The notes: generated from the letters alone by a model not told the origin. 64,000 nt of DNA from BJHQ01 sp964654285 (GCA_964654285.1 CAZZJC010000006.1:72230-136229), one strand, 5' to 3'. Counted from the first letter of the stretch, positions 32,618-40,817 are shown. Made by a program: numbers and translations.

Positions 32618-33763
32618 CTACTTCGCCGCGCGGCACAGCGCCTGCAATTTGTCGCCGTAGAGGCCGATGCGCTTGGCCCCGAGCTGCGGCACGGCGGTGA
32701 GATCCTCGGCGCCGTGCCGCTTGAGGTGTTCGAGCGCCTTCGCCGGCAGCACCGCCTGGAGCGGCACCTGGCGCCGTTCGGCTTCGCTGCGGCGCCAGTC
32801 CTTCAGGCGGCGTTCGCGGTCCTCCTCCGCCGGTTCGACCTCGCGGTGGTGCGCGCGCGGCGGCAGGTCGGGCGGCGCCGTGCGCGCGCTGCGGATGACC
32901 TCGATCAGGGCGTCGCCGTGGCTGGCGAGCAATCTGCCATGCACACCGCAATGCTTGAGCTGCTGGTAGCTGGTCGGCGTCTTGCGTGCGAGCACCAGCA
33001 GGAGTTCGCCGTTGAGCAGCCGGCCGGGCGGCAGGTCGAGCTCGCGCGCGACGGCGTCGCGCCAGGACCACAGCGCGGCGAGCACCCCGTGCGCGTTCGG
33101 CCCGAGGTCGCGCACGCCCTTGATGCGCCAGAAGCCGCCCGGATCGAAGCCGCCGCTCCAGCGCGCGTCGCGCACGGCGGCGTTGGCGATCGCCAGCTCC
33201 TCGACCAGGTCGGCGGCGGCGATCGCGGCCGTCAGGTGCTCGTGCACCGCCGGCAGGTGGACGACATCATCGACGGCGTAGCGCAGCGCACCGGGATCGA
33301 TCGGGCGCTTGGCCCAGTCGTAGTGGGTGAAGGCTTTTTCCAGCTTCACGCCGCAGATCTTCTCGACCACGGCGGCGTAGCCGGTCTGCGGCCAGCCGAG
33401 CATCGACGCGGCCTGCTGCGAGTCCCAGACCCGGCCGAGGCCGATCCCGAAGTCGCGGCGCAGCGTCCCCGCGTCGTATTCGCCGCCATGCAGCAGCACG
33501 GTGCGGGCGGGGTCCGCGAGCAGCGCCGCGAGCGGGGCCAGGGCCGCGCTGGGCGTGGTTTCCGCGCCGCCCATCAGCGCCAGCGTGTCGATCAGGAACA
33601 GCGTCCCGCCCGCGTTGAGCTGGAGCAGGCACATCCGCTCGCGGTAGGCGTGCATCGAATTGCCTTCGCTGTCGAGCCCGAGCCACGGGCTGGCGGCCAC
33701 CGCCGCCACCACCGCCGGCAGGTCTTCACGGCGATCGATCCACGTCCAATGGGGGTCAGGCAT
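32618..33763 (-). CDS. rnd: Ribonuclease D
   Basis: This 381-residue protein has a DEDD-type 3'-5' exonuclease domain: LGLDSEGNSM (D and E), LLHGGEYDAGTL (D) and RYAVDDVVHL (Y-x3-D), followed by HRDC-like helices. RNase D trims tRNA and other structured RNA 3' ends. The length and motif order are typical. It is convergent with xylB across the palindromic element. Confidence 0.9.
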   Translation of the reverse strand: MPDPHWTWIDRREDLPAVVAAVAASPWLGLDSEGNSMHAYRERMCLLQLNAGGTLFLIDTLALMGGAETTPSAALAPLAALLADPARTVLLHGGEYDAGTLRRDFGIGLGRVWDSQQAASMLGWPQTGYAAVVEKICGVKLEKAFTHYDWAKRPIDPGALRYAVDDVVHLPAVHEHLTAAIAAADLVEELAIANAAVRDARWSGGFDPGGFWRIKGVRDLGPNAHGVLAALWSWRDAVARELDLPPGRLLNGELLLVLARKTPTSYQQLKHCGVHGRLLASHGDALIEVIRSARTAPPDLPPRAHHREVEPAEEDRERRLKDWRRSEAERRQVPLQAVLPAKALEHLKRHGAEDLTAVPQLGAKRIGLYGDKLQALCRAAK

Positions 33764-33860
33764 GCCGGGATCACAGAATGCGGGGGGCGGGGGTCAATGA
33801 CGGCGGTCGGCGGCGGGAGCGACTGCGGAAGACGATGGTGCTCATATCACCCCCTAGTTA

Positions 33861-33902
33861 TTGCAAATGGTTCTCAGTACTATTTACTATTAACATAGTA
33901 CT
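33861..33902 (+). promoter_or_regulatory. Promoter with Fur-box-like operator and AGTACTAT palindrome
   Basis: TTGCAA (33861-33866) and TACTAT (33885-33890) are 18 bases apart. The spacer TGCAAATGGTTCTCAG (33862-33877) resembles a Fur half-site array. AGTACTAT (33876-33883) and ATAGTACT (33895-33902) form a perfect inverted repeat overlapping the -10. The patch is strikingly AT-rich in a GC-rich neighbourhood and lies about 80 bases before the beta-barrel gene. Iron regulation is inferred. Confidence 0.5.
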
Positions 33903-33978
33903 TATTCGTGGTCATGCTTGGTCCCAGCGCCGCCGCCACCCTGATGTCCAGGAGTGGCGCAACCCGGCCGGAAATCCC

Positions 33979-34839
33979 ATGCCCGTCCATCCCCTCCCGA
34001 CCCGCCGCCATCAGTTCAGCCAGTTCCAGATTGTCGCTTCGCTGGGCCTGGCGGTGCTCGCCCTTGCGCCAGCCGCTGCGAGCGAGCGCCTGTTCACCTA
34101 CACCAGCCAGAGCGATGTCCTGGCCGAAGGCGAACACGAAGCCGAGTTGTGGACCACCGTCCGGCATGGCCGCCTGGGATACTACCACGCGGTCGACACC
34201 CGTCTGGAGCTCGAAATCGGGGTCGCCCCCGGCTGGATGGCGGCGGCCTACCTCAACTGGTCGAGCGCCACCGAGACCGATCCCGCCACCGACATCACGA
34301 CCCACACCAGCGAAGTACAGGGCGCCTCCTTCGAGGTGGTGCGGAAGTTCAGCGACGCCAGCGCCGACCTGGTGGGGTTCGCCCTGTATACCGAGGCGAC
34401 CCTGGGATCGGAGGAGAACGAATACGAAGTGAAGGCGATCGCCGACAAGCGCCTGGGGCGCGGCCTCGCGGCGATGAACCTCGTCTACGCCCTGGAGCAG
34501 GAGAACGATGGCCACCACGGCCGGCCCGAGCACGAATTCGGCCTGAACCTGGCCTACAGCCATCCGGTGGGCACCGGCCTGGCGGTCGGACTCGAAGCCC
34601 GCCTGGTATCGGCGTTCATCCATGACGACCAACGTGGATCCTGGCGCGCCGAATACGCGACCCTGTACGCCGGTCCGGCGGTGCACTTCAGCCGGGGCCA
34701 GTTCTGGGCGACGTTGACCTTCACTCCGCAGCTGCATGCGTTCGTCAACGACACCGGCAGCGATCAGGCCGGGAAGAATCTCGAACTGGAACACCAGGAG
34801 CGCTGGCATGCGCGGCTCATCGTCGGCACCCACTTCTGA
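33979..34839 (+). CDS. Signal-peptide beta-barrel-like outer membrane protein (DUF6662-like)
   Basis: This 286-residue protein has a signal peptide (IVASLGLAVLALAPAAAS) and then RLFTYTSQSDVLAEGEHEAELWTT followed by alternating strands (YYHAVDTRLELEIGV, FGLNLAYSHPVGTG, WATLTFTPQLHAFV). It ends in an aromatic C-terminus, HF, as outer-membrane barrels do. It may belong to the DUF6662 group, but I am not certain. It precedes and slightly overlaps a c-type cytochrome lipoprotein, so a surface redox or metal role is possible but unproven. Start at ATG 33979, immediately before the signal peptide. Confidence 0.7.
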   Translation: MPVHPLPTRRHQFSQFQIVASLGLAVLALAPAAASERLFTYTSQSDVLAEGEHEAELWTTVRHGRLGYYHAVDTRLELEIGVAPGWMAAAYLNWSSATETDPATDITTHTSEVQGASFEVVRKFSDASADLVGFALYTEATLGSEENEYEVKAIADKRLGRGLAAMNLVYALEQENDGHHGRPEHEFGLNLAYSHPVGTGLAVGLEARLVSAFIHDDQRGSWRAEYATLYAGPAVHFSRGQFWATLTFTPQLHAFVNDTGSDQAGKNLELEHQERWHARLIVGTHF

Positions 34840-35176
34840 ACCGTCTGCATGCAGGACGCGGCCCTGGCTCGTCGTTCCCGTCGTGGCCGGTTGCCTGGTC
34901 ACCGCCGCCGCCTGTGCGCCGGCGGTGCCGCGGGTGACGCCCCGCCTCGTCGCGGTGGCGGGGCCGGGAGCGGACGCGACCACGCTGGAACAGGGCCGGC
35001 GGATCTACGTCGAACGCTGTTCGACCTGCCACGCCCTGCCGCGACCGGCCGACTACACCGCCGAGCAGTGGCGGGATTGGCTGCGACGCATGGCGCCCAA
35101 GGGCAAGCTGGATGCGACGGAATCGGCGCGTGCGCTCGATTTCCTGCTCGCCGCCCGGCAGGTGCCACCGGAGTGA
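34808..35176 (+). CDS. Small c-type cytochrome, probable lipoprotein
   Basis: This 122-residue protein has a hydrophobic export segment (WLVVPVVAGCLVTAAACA) with two possible lipobox cysteines. It carries a single haem site CSTCH in RRIYVERCSTCHALPRPADYT and a following Met in RRMAPKGKL that could be the distal ligand. It resembles short cytochromes whose haem motif is followed by ALP-P. It overlaps the end of the barrel gene by 32 bases in another frame, so the two are probably co-transcribed. Periplasmic electron carrier, partner unknown. Confidence 0.75.
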   Translation: MRGSSSAPTSEPSACRTRPWLVVPVVAGCLVTAAACAPAVPRVTPRLVAVAGPGADATTLEQGRRIYVERCSTCHALPRPADYTAEQWRDWLRRMAPKGKLDATESARALDFLLAARQVPPE

Positions 35177-35231
35177 ATCGCGTCCGTCTGGCGATTGCCT
35201 CGGCCGATCGCACGGATCTCATCCGTGCCGC

Positions 35232-35528
35232 ATGACTGACCCCGCCGTCGATTCCGGCTTGGCCGCCCAGACCAACCTGCCCTGCCACGCCGACCTGTTC
35301 GACCTGCTGGTCTGCCCCGAGGCCCGTGCGCCGCTGAAGTGGGTGGAGAACCGGCTCGTCTCGACCGATCCGGCGACGCGCCGGGCCTATCGTGTGGAAC
35401 AGGGCATCCCGATCATGCTGGTGCAGGAATCCGTGGTACTCGCCGAGGCGGAATGGAACCGGCTGATGGCGCTGCCCGGCCCGGTCGGGGCGGGCGCCGC
35501 TGCCGTGCGGGCGCGGCCGCAGGCCTGA
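35232..35528 (+). CDS. Trm112/YcaR-family (UPF0434) small protein
   Basis: This 98-residue protein has LFDLLVCPEARAPLKW, followed by RAYRVEQGIPIMLVQES, the two conserved blocks of the family. The usual second Cys of the CPxC motif is replaced by Ala, and no distal Cys pair remains, so zinc binding is doubtful. Bacterial members often sit near LPS genes and may activate methyltransferases; here there is no such neighbour. Confidence 0.85.
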   Translation: MTDPAVDSGLAAQTNLPCHADLFDLLVCPEARAPLKWVENRLVSTDPATRRAYRVEQGIPIMLVQESVVLAEAEWNRLMALPGPVGAGAAAVRARPQA

Positions 35529-35538
35529 ACCGTTGGCG

Positions 35539-35955
35539 ATGGACCAGGCTTGCGGGCCAGGTGGCGCGCTGCACCCGCACTGGCGGCAGGTGCGGATCCT
35601 GCTCCACCGCACCGGGACCGGGATGCACCTCGACCTCATCTTCACCGGCGGAGCCCGTTGTCCGACCCTGACGGTGCATGGACGCGATCCGCGCCGGTTC
35701 CTCGCCCGTCTGGGCCGTCAGCGGATCACCCTCCGCTGCGGCGCCGGACCGGCATGCCGGAGCCACGGCATGATCGCCGTTTGGAACAAGCCACATCGTC
35801 GCCGATACCTGAGTTGTTCCGGCCCGATCGGCGGTGGTCGCGGGGTGGTCGAAACGACCCGGATCGCCGCGCGTGGGCGTTTCATGCGATTGCGTCATGG
35901 ATGGTCAATCGTCATCGCCGCAGTCACTTTTATTGAGGATTCACCAACGGGTTGA
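35539..35955 (+). CDS. Hypothetical protein, possibly truncated by a repeat element
   Basis: The 138-codon frame starts just after the Trm112-like gene. Third positions are strongly GC-biased for the first 85 codons (RILLHRTGTGMHLDLIF region), as in real genes here. They become irregular near 35800, and the frame ends inside the left arm of the palindromic element at 35932. It may be a real gene whose 3' end was replaced. No family recognised; low certainty. Confidence 0.35.
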   Translation: MDQACGPGGALHPHWRQVRILLHRTGTGMHLDLIFTGGARCPTLTVHGRDPRRFLARLGRQRITLRCGAGPACRSHGMIAVWNKPHRRRYLSCSGPIGGGRGVVETTRIAARGRFMRLRHGWSIVIAAVTFIEDSPTG

Positions 35956-36077
35956 CGAACCCAGGTACGGTTCCGGTAGCCGCGAGTGATTGATCCATAG
36001 GTAAAAACCAGAGATTCGTGCGGGCCGAGGCCCGCCGATCACGGCACTATCCGTCAATCTGTTGGTGAATCCTGAAT
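35932..36077. repeat. 146-bp MITE-like element bounded by 24-bp inverted repeats
   Basis: The left arm 35932-35955 (core AGGATTCACCAAC) and the right arm 36054-36077 (core GTTGGTGAATCCT) are inverted copies matching at 21 of 24 positions. The interior of about 98 bp is AT-richer than the flanks and has no reading frame of note, only a small GGGCCGAGGCCC palindrome. No transposase is present, so it may be a non-autonomous element. Confidence 0.6.
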
Positions 36078-36146
36078 AGTCGGAATTTTCACGGGCGTTC
36101 CCGATCCCAGGGTTGTCCTGACTGGCAGAGGTCCGAGGATCCGGGC

Positions 36147-37235
36147 ATGAGCGATCGGGACACGACCGACACCCACGACTATGGGGACAGCACGGCCGAG
36201 ATCCGCACCAGCGCCCTGCTGCAGCGGCGGCAGGAGCACAGCGCCGCGTTTGAAGCCACGCTCAAGGAGATCTTCCTCACCCAGCAGGTGCAGCTGATCG
36301 AACCGCTCGCCAAGGGCACCAAGGAGACGGTGGTCTATGGCGGCGTCTACCACGGCGAGGAGGTCGCGGTCAAGATCTACGCCCCGGCGGTGGACGAGCT
36401 CGACGACTGCATCTCGGCCTATGGCGCCTTCAAGGTCGAGTGCGAGAAGACGATGATCCTGTCGCGCCGCTCGAAGGCGATCCTGCAAGTCATCGAGTAC
36501 GGCGACGCCGAACTGCCGCGCGACCTGCCGGATGAGCTCAAGGACTTCTTCCCGCTCCGGCTGCTGCCGTTCATGATCACCGAACGGGCCCGATTCGGTT
36601 CGCTCGACAAGGTGCTGCGCCAGCGCCGCCACCTGCCCGGCTTCGACCGCACCAGCCTGCTCGAAGCGCTGACCACCGCGACCGACGGCATCAAGGAGGC
36701 GCACGACCACTTCGTCGCGCACCGCGACATCAAGCCGCAGAACATCCTGATCTTCAGCCCCGGCCAGGGGAAGATCGCCGACTTCGGCATCGCCCGCTGG
36801 CGTTCGCGCCGGGTCAACCGCGAGTCCGCCCTGCTGACGCCCAAGTACGCCAGCCCGGAACAGGCGTTCTACGCCCTCACCGGTGAACGCGAATCGCTGG
36901 TCGACATGCGCGGCGACGTGTATTCGTGGGCGATCATGGTGTTCGAGGTCGTCACCGGCGTGCATCCCTTCGCCTGGGTCATCCGCAACGATGTCGAACC
37001 GCTGGTCAACCAGCGCGCGATCCTCAAGACCATCGCCGCCAACGACCGCCGCGGCTTCACCCCGACCGGCGACATCACCTTCGACAGCCTGATGTACAAC
37101 TGCACCTGCGACATGAAGCACCGCATTGCCGACATCTCGCTCGCCAACCGCGTCCTGCGCCAGCTCGTGCAGCGCCGGCGGCTGCGCAGCGAGGAGGAGC
37201 AGAGCAGCAGTTTTCCCGGCAGCCGGCGGCCCTGA
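36147..37235 (+). CDS. Soluble serine/threonine protein kinase
   Basis: This 362-residue kinase has no membrane segment. Lys76 in EVAVKIY, catalytic loop HRDIKPQN (H192-R193-D194...N199), DFG at 212-214 and the activation-segment end YASPEQ are present, so it should be active. The glycine-rich loop is unusual (AKGTKETVVYGG), with only one early Gly, and the region RDLPDELKDFFPLRLLPFMITE is longer than normal. The C-terminus is a basic helix with no sensor domain. Substrates are unknown; the neighbouring OmpA lipoprotein gene starts 142 bases downstream. Confidence 0.85.
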   Translation: MSDRDTTDTHDYGDSTAEIRTSALLQRRQEHSAAFEATLKEIFLTQQVQLIEPLAKGTKETVVYGGVYHGEEVAVKIYAPAVDELDDCISAYGAFKVECEKTMILSRRSKAILQVIEYGDAELPRDLPDELKDFFPLRLLPFMITERARFGSLDKVLRQRRHLPGFDRTSLLEALTTATDGIKEAHDHFVAHRDIKPQNILIFSPGQGKIADFGIARWRSRRVNRESALLTPKYASPEQAFYALTGERESLVDMRGDVYSWAIMVFEVVTGVHPFAWVIRNDVEPLVNQRAILKTIAANDRRGFTPTGDITFDSLMYNCTCDMKHRIADISLANRVLRQLVQRRRLRSEEEQSSSFPGSRRP

Positions 37236-37377
37236 CCGGCAACGCGGCGTCCGGGTCGGACGCGGGTCCGCATCGCCGGTGATCGCAGCGGGGCCTTGCC
37301 GGATGCGACGGTGCATCTAGCTTCACCGCGTTCCTGGCCGCACCCCCTGCGCCTCCGCGCGCCCATCCGGAGCCACC

Positions 37378-38052
37378 ATGCCCTCCACCCTGCGCCTGCT
37401 GCTCGTTCCCGCCGCCCTCCTCGCCATCGCCGGCTGCGAACTGCGTCCGCCGAGCGACGACGGCGCCGCCTCCAGCGCGGGGCCCGAGGCGGTGGTGATC
37501 GCCGAGGGCCAGCGCAACCAGGCGGTCGAGAACTCGGCGCGGGCCCAGGCCCTGGAAAAGGAGAACCGGGCGCTCAAGGCGAAGATCAGCAACCAGGAGG
37601 CCGCCCTCCAGGAACGCCAGGGTTCGTCCCTGGGCTCCACCCTCAGCGTCGGCGGCCTGTCCGGCACCGGCTTCGAGACCACCTCCGACGGCGCGATCGC
37701 GCTCTCCGACGACTTCGCCTTCGCCAAGGGCAAGGCCGAGCTGACCAGCGACGGGCACAAGGCGATCAAGACCATCGCCGCCAAGCTCAACGAGGGCGAC
37801 CTCGCCGGCGCCAAGGTCATCGTCGAAGGCCACACCGACGACACCAAGGTGTCGCGCGCCAGCACCAAGGAGCGCTTCGGTGACAACTGGGGCCTCTCGG
37901 CCGCCCGTGCCGCCGCCGTGGTCACCGCCCTGGAAGAGGCCGGCGTGAAGGCCGACCGCCTGCGCGGCGCCTTCCGTGGCGAGCACGCCCCGCGCGTGAC
38001 CGGTTCCGACAAGGCCAAGAACCGCCGGGTCGAGATCCGCGTCCAGCGCTGA
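37378..38052 (+). CDS. OmpA-family peptidoglycan-associated lipoprotein
   Basis: This 224-residue protein has a lipoprotein signal with lipobox IAGC (Cys20). A Glu/Lys-rich coil follows at about 45-80, then an OmpA C-terminal domain with LSDDFAFAKGKAELTSDG, IVEGHTDDT and SAARAAAVV, ending NRRVEIRVQR. Such proteins tether the outer membrane to the cell wall by binding diaminopimelate. The coil makes it similar to Pal/YiaD-like proteins with a periplasmic spacer. Probably in one transcript with the SurA-like gene 71 bases downstream. Confidence 0.9.
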   Translation: MPSTLRLLLVPAALLAIAGCELRPPSDDGAASSAGPEAVVIAEGQRNQAVENSARAQALEKENRALKAKISNQEAALQERQGSSLGSTLSVGGLSGTGFETTSDGAIALSDDFAFAKGKAELTSDGHKAIKTIAAKLNEGDLAGAKVIVEGHTDDTKVSRASTKERFGDNWGLSAARAAAVVTALEEAGVKADRLRGAFRGEHAPRVTGSDKAKNRRVEIRVQR

Positions 38053-38123
38053 ACCTGCGATCAGCGCCTGTTTCCCGTGCGGGCGGCCATCCCGGCCGCC
38101 CGCCGTCGTTGGTGGAACCGTCC

Positions 38124-39413
38124 ATGCCGAGAACGCCCATCCTTGCCTGCGTGGCGCTGGCCGCCGTCCTCGCGGCCGCAGCGGGTGAACCGCCGCCCGT
38201 CGCGCCCGCCCAGGATCCGACCGTGAGCGGACCCGAGAACCGCATCGACCGCGAGATCCGCCGGGTCAACCAGACCACCATCACCTTCGTCGAGGTCTTC
38301 GTCCGCGCGCTCGAACGCCAGCGCGACCTCGAGGAGCGCGGCCGGCCGCTGCCCGCCCGCGCCGACATGCCGCGCTTCCTCCTCGAATGCCTGGAGGAGC
38401 TCACCGACGAGGAGCTGATCATCCAGAAGGCGACCGAGCTCGGGATCAAGCCCGACAGCGAACGCATCAAGCGCGAAGTGCTGGAGGACGCCAGGCGCAT
38501 CGGCCGCGGGATCGACCAGCGTTCGCTCGTCATGGAGCGCAAGCGGCGCGAACGCACGACCACCATCAACTACGTGCTGGGCTGGTTCGAGCAGCGCACC
38601 TCGCTCGTCACGCCCGAGGCGATGATCGACGAATACCGGCGCTCCAGCGCGGAATTCAAGCGGCCGGCGCGGGCGCACGTGCTGCAGATCTGCGTCGCCC
38701 CCGCCGGGGCGGCCGAACGCGCCGCCGTCGCGCGCGACCAGGCGGATCTGCTCAAGCGCGCCCAGCGCGCCGGCGTCGGGGCCGAGGTCAAGGCCCTCGC
38801 CGACGCCTGCCTCGCGGAATACCTCGAGGCCGCACCGGCGCGGCAGGCGGAACTGCTCGACCGCCTGACCGCCGGACTGGCCGACCTCGCCGGCCGCGAG
38901 GGCCTGTCGGCCGATGATGCCGCCCTGGCGGCCACGGCCCGCAAGCTGCGCGAGGCCGCCGCCAACCTGCGCGATGAGGCCCAGACCCGCGCCGCCCTCG
39001 AAGCGCTGCGCCAGCGTCTCGACGGCCTGGAACCCGCCGCGCGCGAGGCGGAGTTCCGCGCCGCCGCCAAGGCCATGTCGAGCGGGCCGAACGCCGCCGA
39101 GGGCGGCGACCTCGGCGCCACCGTCGAACCCGGCACGTATTCCGCCGAGTTCGACGCCCAGGCCTTCTCCATCCCGGTCGGCCGGGTCTCGCCGGTCTTC
39201 ACCGCGCGCGGCCTGCTCTGCCTGATCCTGGTGCGCGAGCGCCGCGAGGCGCGCGTGCTCTCCTTCGACGAGGTGTCCGGGGGGCTGGATCGCAGCCTGA
39301 CCCAGGCGCGGCGCGAGGCGCTGCGCACCGCGATCGTGCGCGTGCTGCGCTCCCGCGCGCAGATCAGCGACCTCGATCTCAGCAGCCTGCGCGAACTGCC
39401 GCCGCCCCGTTAG
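38124..39413 (+). CDS. SurA-like periplasmic chaperone/peptidyl-prolyl isomerase
   Basis: This 429-residue exported protein has a signal peptide (ILACVALAAVLAAAAG). An N-terminal helical part carries DEELIIQKATELGIKPDSERI, the SurA_N-type segment, and a parvulin-like half (RPARAHVLQICVAP ... PVGRVSPVFTARGLLCLILVRER) follows. The two halves of the parvulin domain are separated by about 120 residues of Ala/Arg-rich helix, which is abnormal. It probably assists outer-membrane protein folding; isomerase activity is uncertain given the insertion. Start at ATG 38124 just before the signal peptide. Confidence 0.75.
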   Translation: MPRTPILACVALAAVLAAAAGEPPPVAPAQDPTVSGPENRIDREIRRVNQTTITFVEVFVRALERQRDLEERGRPLPARADMPRFLLECLEELTDEELIIQKATELGIKPDSERIKREVLEDARRIGRGIDQRSLVMERKRRERTTTINYVLGWFEQRTSLVTPEAMIDEYRRSSAEFKRPARAHVLQICVAPAGAAERAAVARDQADLLKRAQRAGVGAEVKALADACLAEYLEAAPARQAELLDRLTAGLADLAGREGLSADDAALAATARKLREAAANLRDEAQTRAALEALRQRLDGLEPAAREAEFRAAAKAMSSGPNAAEGGDLGATVEPGTYSAEFDAQAFSIPVGRVSPVFTARGLLCLILVRERREARVLSFDEVSGGLDRSLTQARREALRTAIVRVLRSRAQISDLDLSSLRELPPPR

Positions 39414-39415
39414 CA

Positions 39416-39441
39416 GCGGGGTTCCACCCTGCCTGTTTTTT
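39416..39441 (+). terminator. Intrinsic terminator after the OmpA-SurA-like genes
   Basis: GCGGGGTTCCACCCTGC forms a stem (one G-U pair) followed by CTG and six T's at 39436-39441, three bases after the TAG stop. The stem sequence is itself a partial copy of the first block of the 65-bp repeat that follows, so the terminator may derive from the repeat. Confidence 0.65.
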
Positions 39442-39443
39442 CA

Positions 39444-39580
39444 GCGGGGTTCCACCCCGCCACGCCCCGCCAGGGCTCTGCCCTGGACCCGGATTGCCCG
39501 GAAGGGCTGTTAGCCGCGGGGTTCCACCCCGCCACGCCCCGCCAGGGCTCTGCCCTGGACCCGGATTGCCCGGAAGGGCT
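39444..39580. repeat. Two identical 65-bp direct repeats
   Basis: 39444-39508 and 39516-39580 are identical base for base, separated by seven bases. Each contains two hairpins (GCGGGGTTCCACCCCGC and CCAGGGCTCTGCCCTGG). A related sequence occurs at 27606-27655. Confidence 0.85.
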
Positions 39581-39584
39581 CACC

Positions 39585-39830
39585 GCGCGTCCTTGCGTTT
39601 GCCACGCGTTTGCCCAATCGGGCGGGGGGGCGCTGCGCTGCCCCGCCGGGGTCTGATGTCAGTTTGTTCGGCCTGCTGCGCGTCCTTGCGTTTGCTACGC
39701 GGTTGCCCGTTCGGGCGGGGGCGCTGCGCTGCCCCGCCGGGGTTGGATGTCAGTTTGTTCGGCCTGCCGCGCGTCCTTGCGTTTGCCACGCGGTTGCCCG
39801 TTCGGGCGGGGGGCGCTGCGCTGCCCCGCC
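39585..39830. repeat. Three tandem copies of a 91-93-bp repeat, last copy truncated
   Basis: Copies begin at 39585, 39678 and 39769, each with GCGCGTCCTTGCGTTTGC, an ACGCG(G/T)TTGCCC block and GGCGCTGCGCTGCCCCGCC. The spacer GATGTCAGTTTGTTCGGCC joins copies 1-2 and 2-3. The third copy stops after about 62 bases, 18 bases before the epimerase gene end. Short frames across it are artefacts of the repeat. The whole gene-free stretch 39414-39848 is repeat DNA. Confidence 0.85.
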
Positions 39831-39848
39831 TACGTCGATATCTGATTT

Positions 39849-40817
39849 TCAGGCAGGACGCGCTGTGGCGAGGCAGTCGCGGATGAGGGTGTCGAGACCG
39901 CGTTCGGGCGTCCAGCCGGTCAGGCGCGCGATCTTCGCCAGGGCGGGGAGACGGCGGCGCATGTCCTCGAAACCGCCGCCCGGGTAGGCGCTGTGGTAGG
40001 GCACCAGGCGCACCTCGGCGCGGCTGCCGGCGAGCGCGAGCACGCGGTGCGCGAGGGCGAGGATGCTGATCTCCTCGGCGCCGCCGATGTTCACCACCTC
40101 GCCCACCGCCGCCGGCGTGTCGACCAGGCGGCGCACCGCCGCGACCGCGTCGGCGACATGGCAGAAGGTGCGGGTCTGCTGGCCGTCGCCGTGCACGTCG
40201 AGCGGCTTCCCGGCCGCCGCAGCGGCGCAGAAGCGCGGCAGCACCATGCCGTAGGCGCCGCTCTGGCGCGGGCCGGCGACGTTGAAGAAGCGACCGACGA
40301 CGACCGGCAGGCCGCGTTCGCGGTGCCAGGCGAGGGCGAGGAACTCGTCGATCAGCTTCGACGCGGCGTAGCTCCAGCGCTGCAGCCGGCTCGCGCCCAG
40401 GACGCAGTCGTCGTCCTCGTTGAACGGCACCCGATCCTGCTTGCCGTAGGCCTCGCTGGTCGAGGCGATGAAGACCGGCGCGCGGCCGTGCACCTCGGCG
40501 GCGCGCAGGACGACCTCGGTGCCGCGCACGTTGGTGACGATCGAGGCGACCTGGCGCTCCAGGATCCGGCGCACGCCCACCGCCGCCGCGAGGTGGATGA
40601 TGCGGTCGCAGCCGCGGCAGGCCTCGTCCATCGCCAGCTCATCGCACACGGAACCATGCACGATGGTCAGGCGCGGCTCGCCCTGGTGCTGCGCCAGGTT
40701 GGCGAGCGACCCGGTCGAGCAGTCATCGAGCACCACCGCCTCGTGCCCGTCCGCAAGAAGCGCGTCGACCAGGTGCGAGCCGATGAACCCGGCTCCGCCG
40801 GTGACGAGGTAGCGCAT
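39849..40817 (-). CDS. NAD-dependent nucleotide-sugar epimerase/dehydratase
   Basis: This 322-residue extended short-chain dehydrogenase has VTGGAGFIGSHL as the NAD site, HLAAAVGV, TSEAYGK and the catalytic YAASK. It ends with the usual AYPGGGFEDMRRR substrate loop. The pattern is closest to UDP-glucuronate decarboxylase or UDP-glucose 4-epimerase relatives. It makes nucleotide sugars for glycans, although it lies 17 kb from the polysaccharide region. Start ATG 40817; the frame's extension to 41093 covers a non-conserved leader. Confidence 0.88.
   Translation of the reverse strand: MRYLVTGGAGFIGSHLVDALLADGHEAVVLDDCSTGSLANLAQHQGEPRLTIVHGSVCDELAMDEACRGCDRIIHLAAAVGVRRILERQVASIVTNVRGTEVVLRAAEVHGRAPVFIASTSEAYGKQDRVPFNEDDDCVLGASRLQRWSYAASKLIDEFLALAWHRERGLPVVVGRFFNVAGPRQSGAYGMVLPRFCAAAAAGKPLDVHGDGQQTRTFCHVADAVAAVRRLVDTPAAVGEVVNIGGAEEISILALAHRVLALAGSRAEVRLVPYHSAYPGGGFEDMRRRLPALAKIARLTGWTPERGLDTLIRDCLATARPA

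Noticed and set aside
33908..34432. Alternative plus-strand frame over the beta-barrel gene
   Set aside because: Ser/Pro/Arg-rich composition with no signal peptide; the frame starting at 33979 has a proper export signal and strand pattern.
39444..39830. Repeats considered as a CRISPR array
   Set aside because: Units are 65 and ~92 bp with identical or near-identical spacers and no cas genes; they are ordinary direct repeats.
39494..39987. Plus-strand frames across the direct repeats
   Set aside because: Their repeated peptides simply follow the DNA repeats; two of them run into the epimerase gene in antisense.
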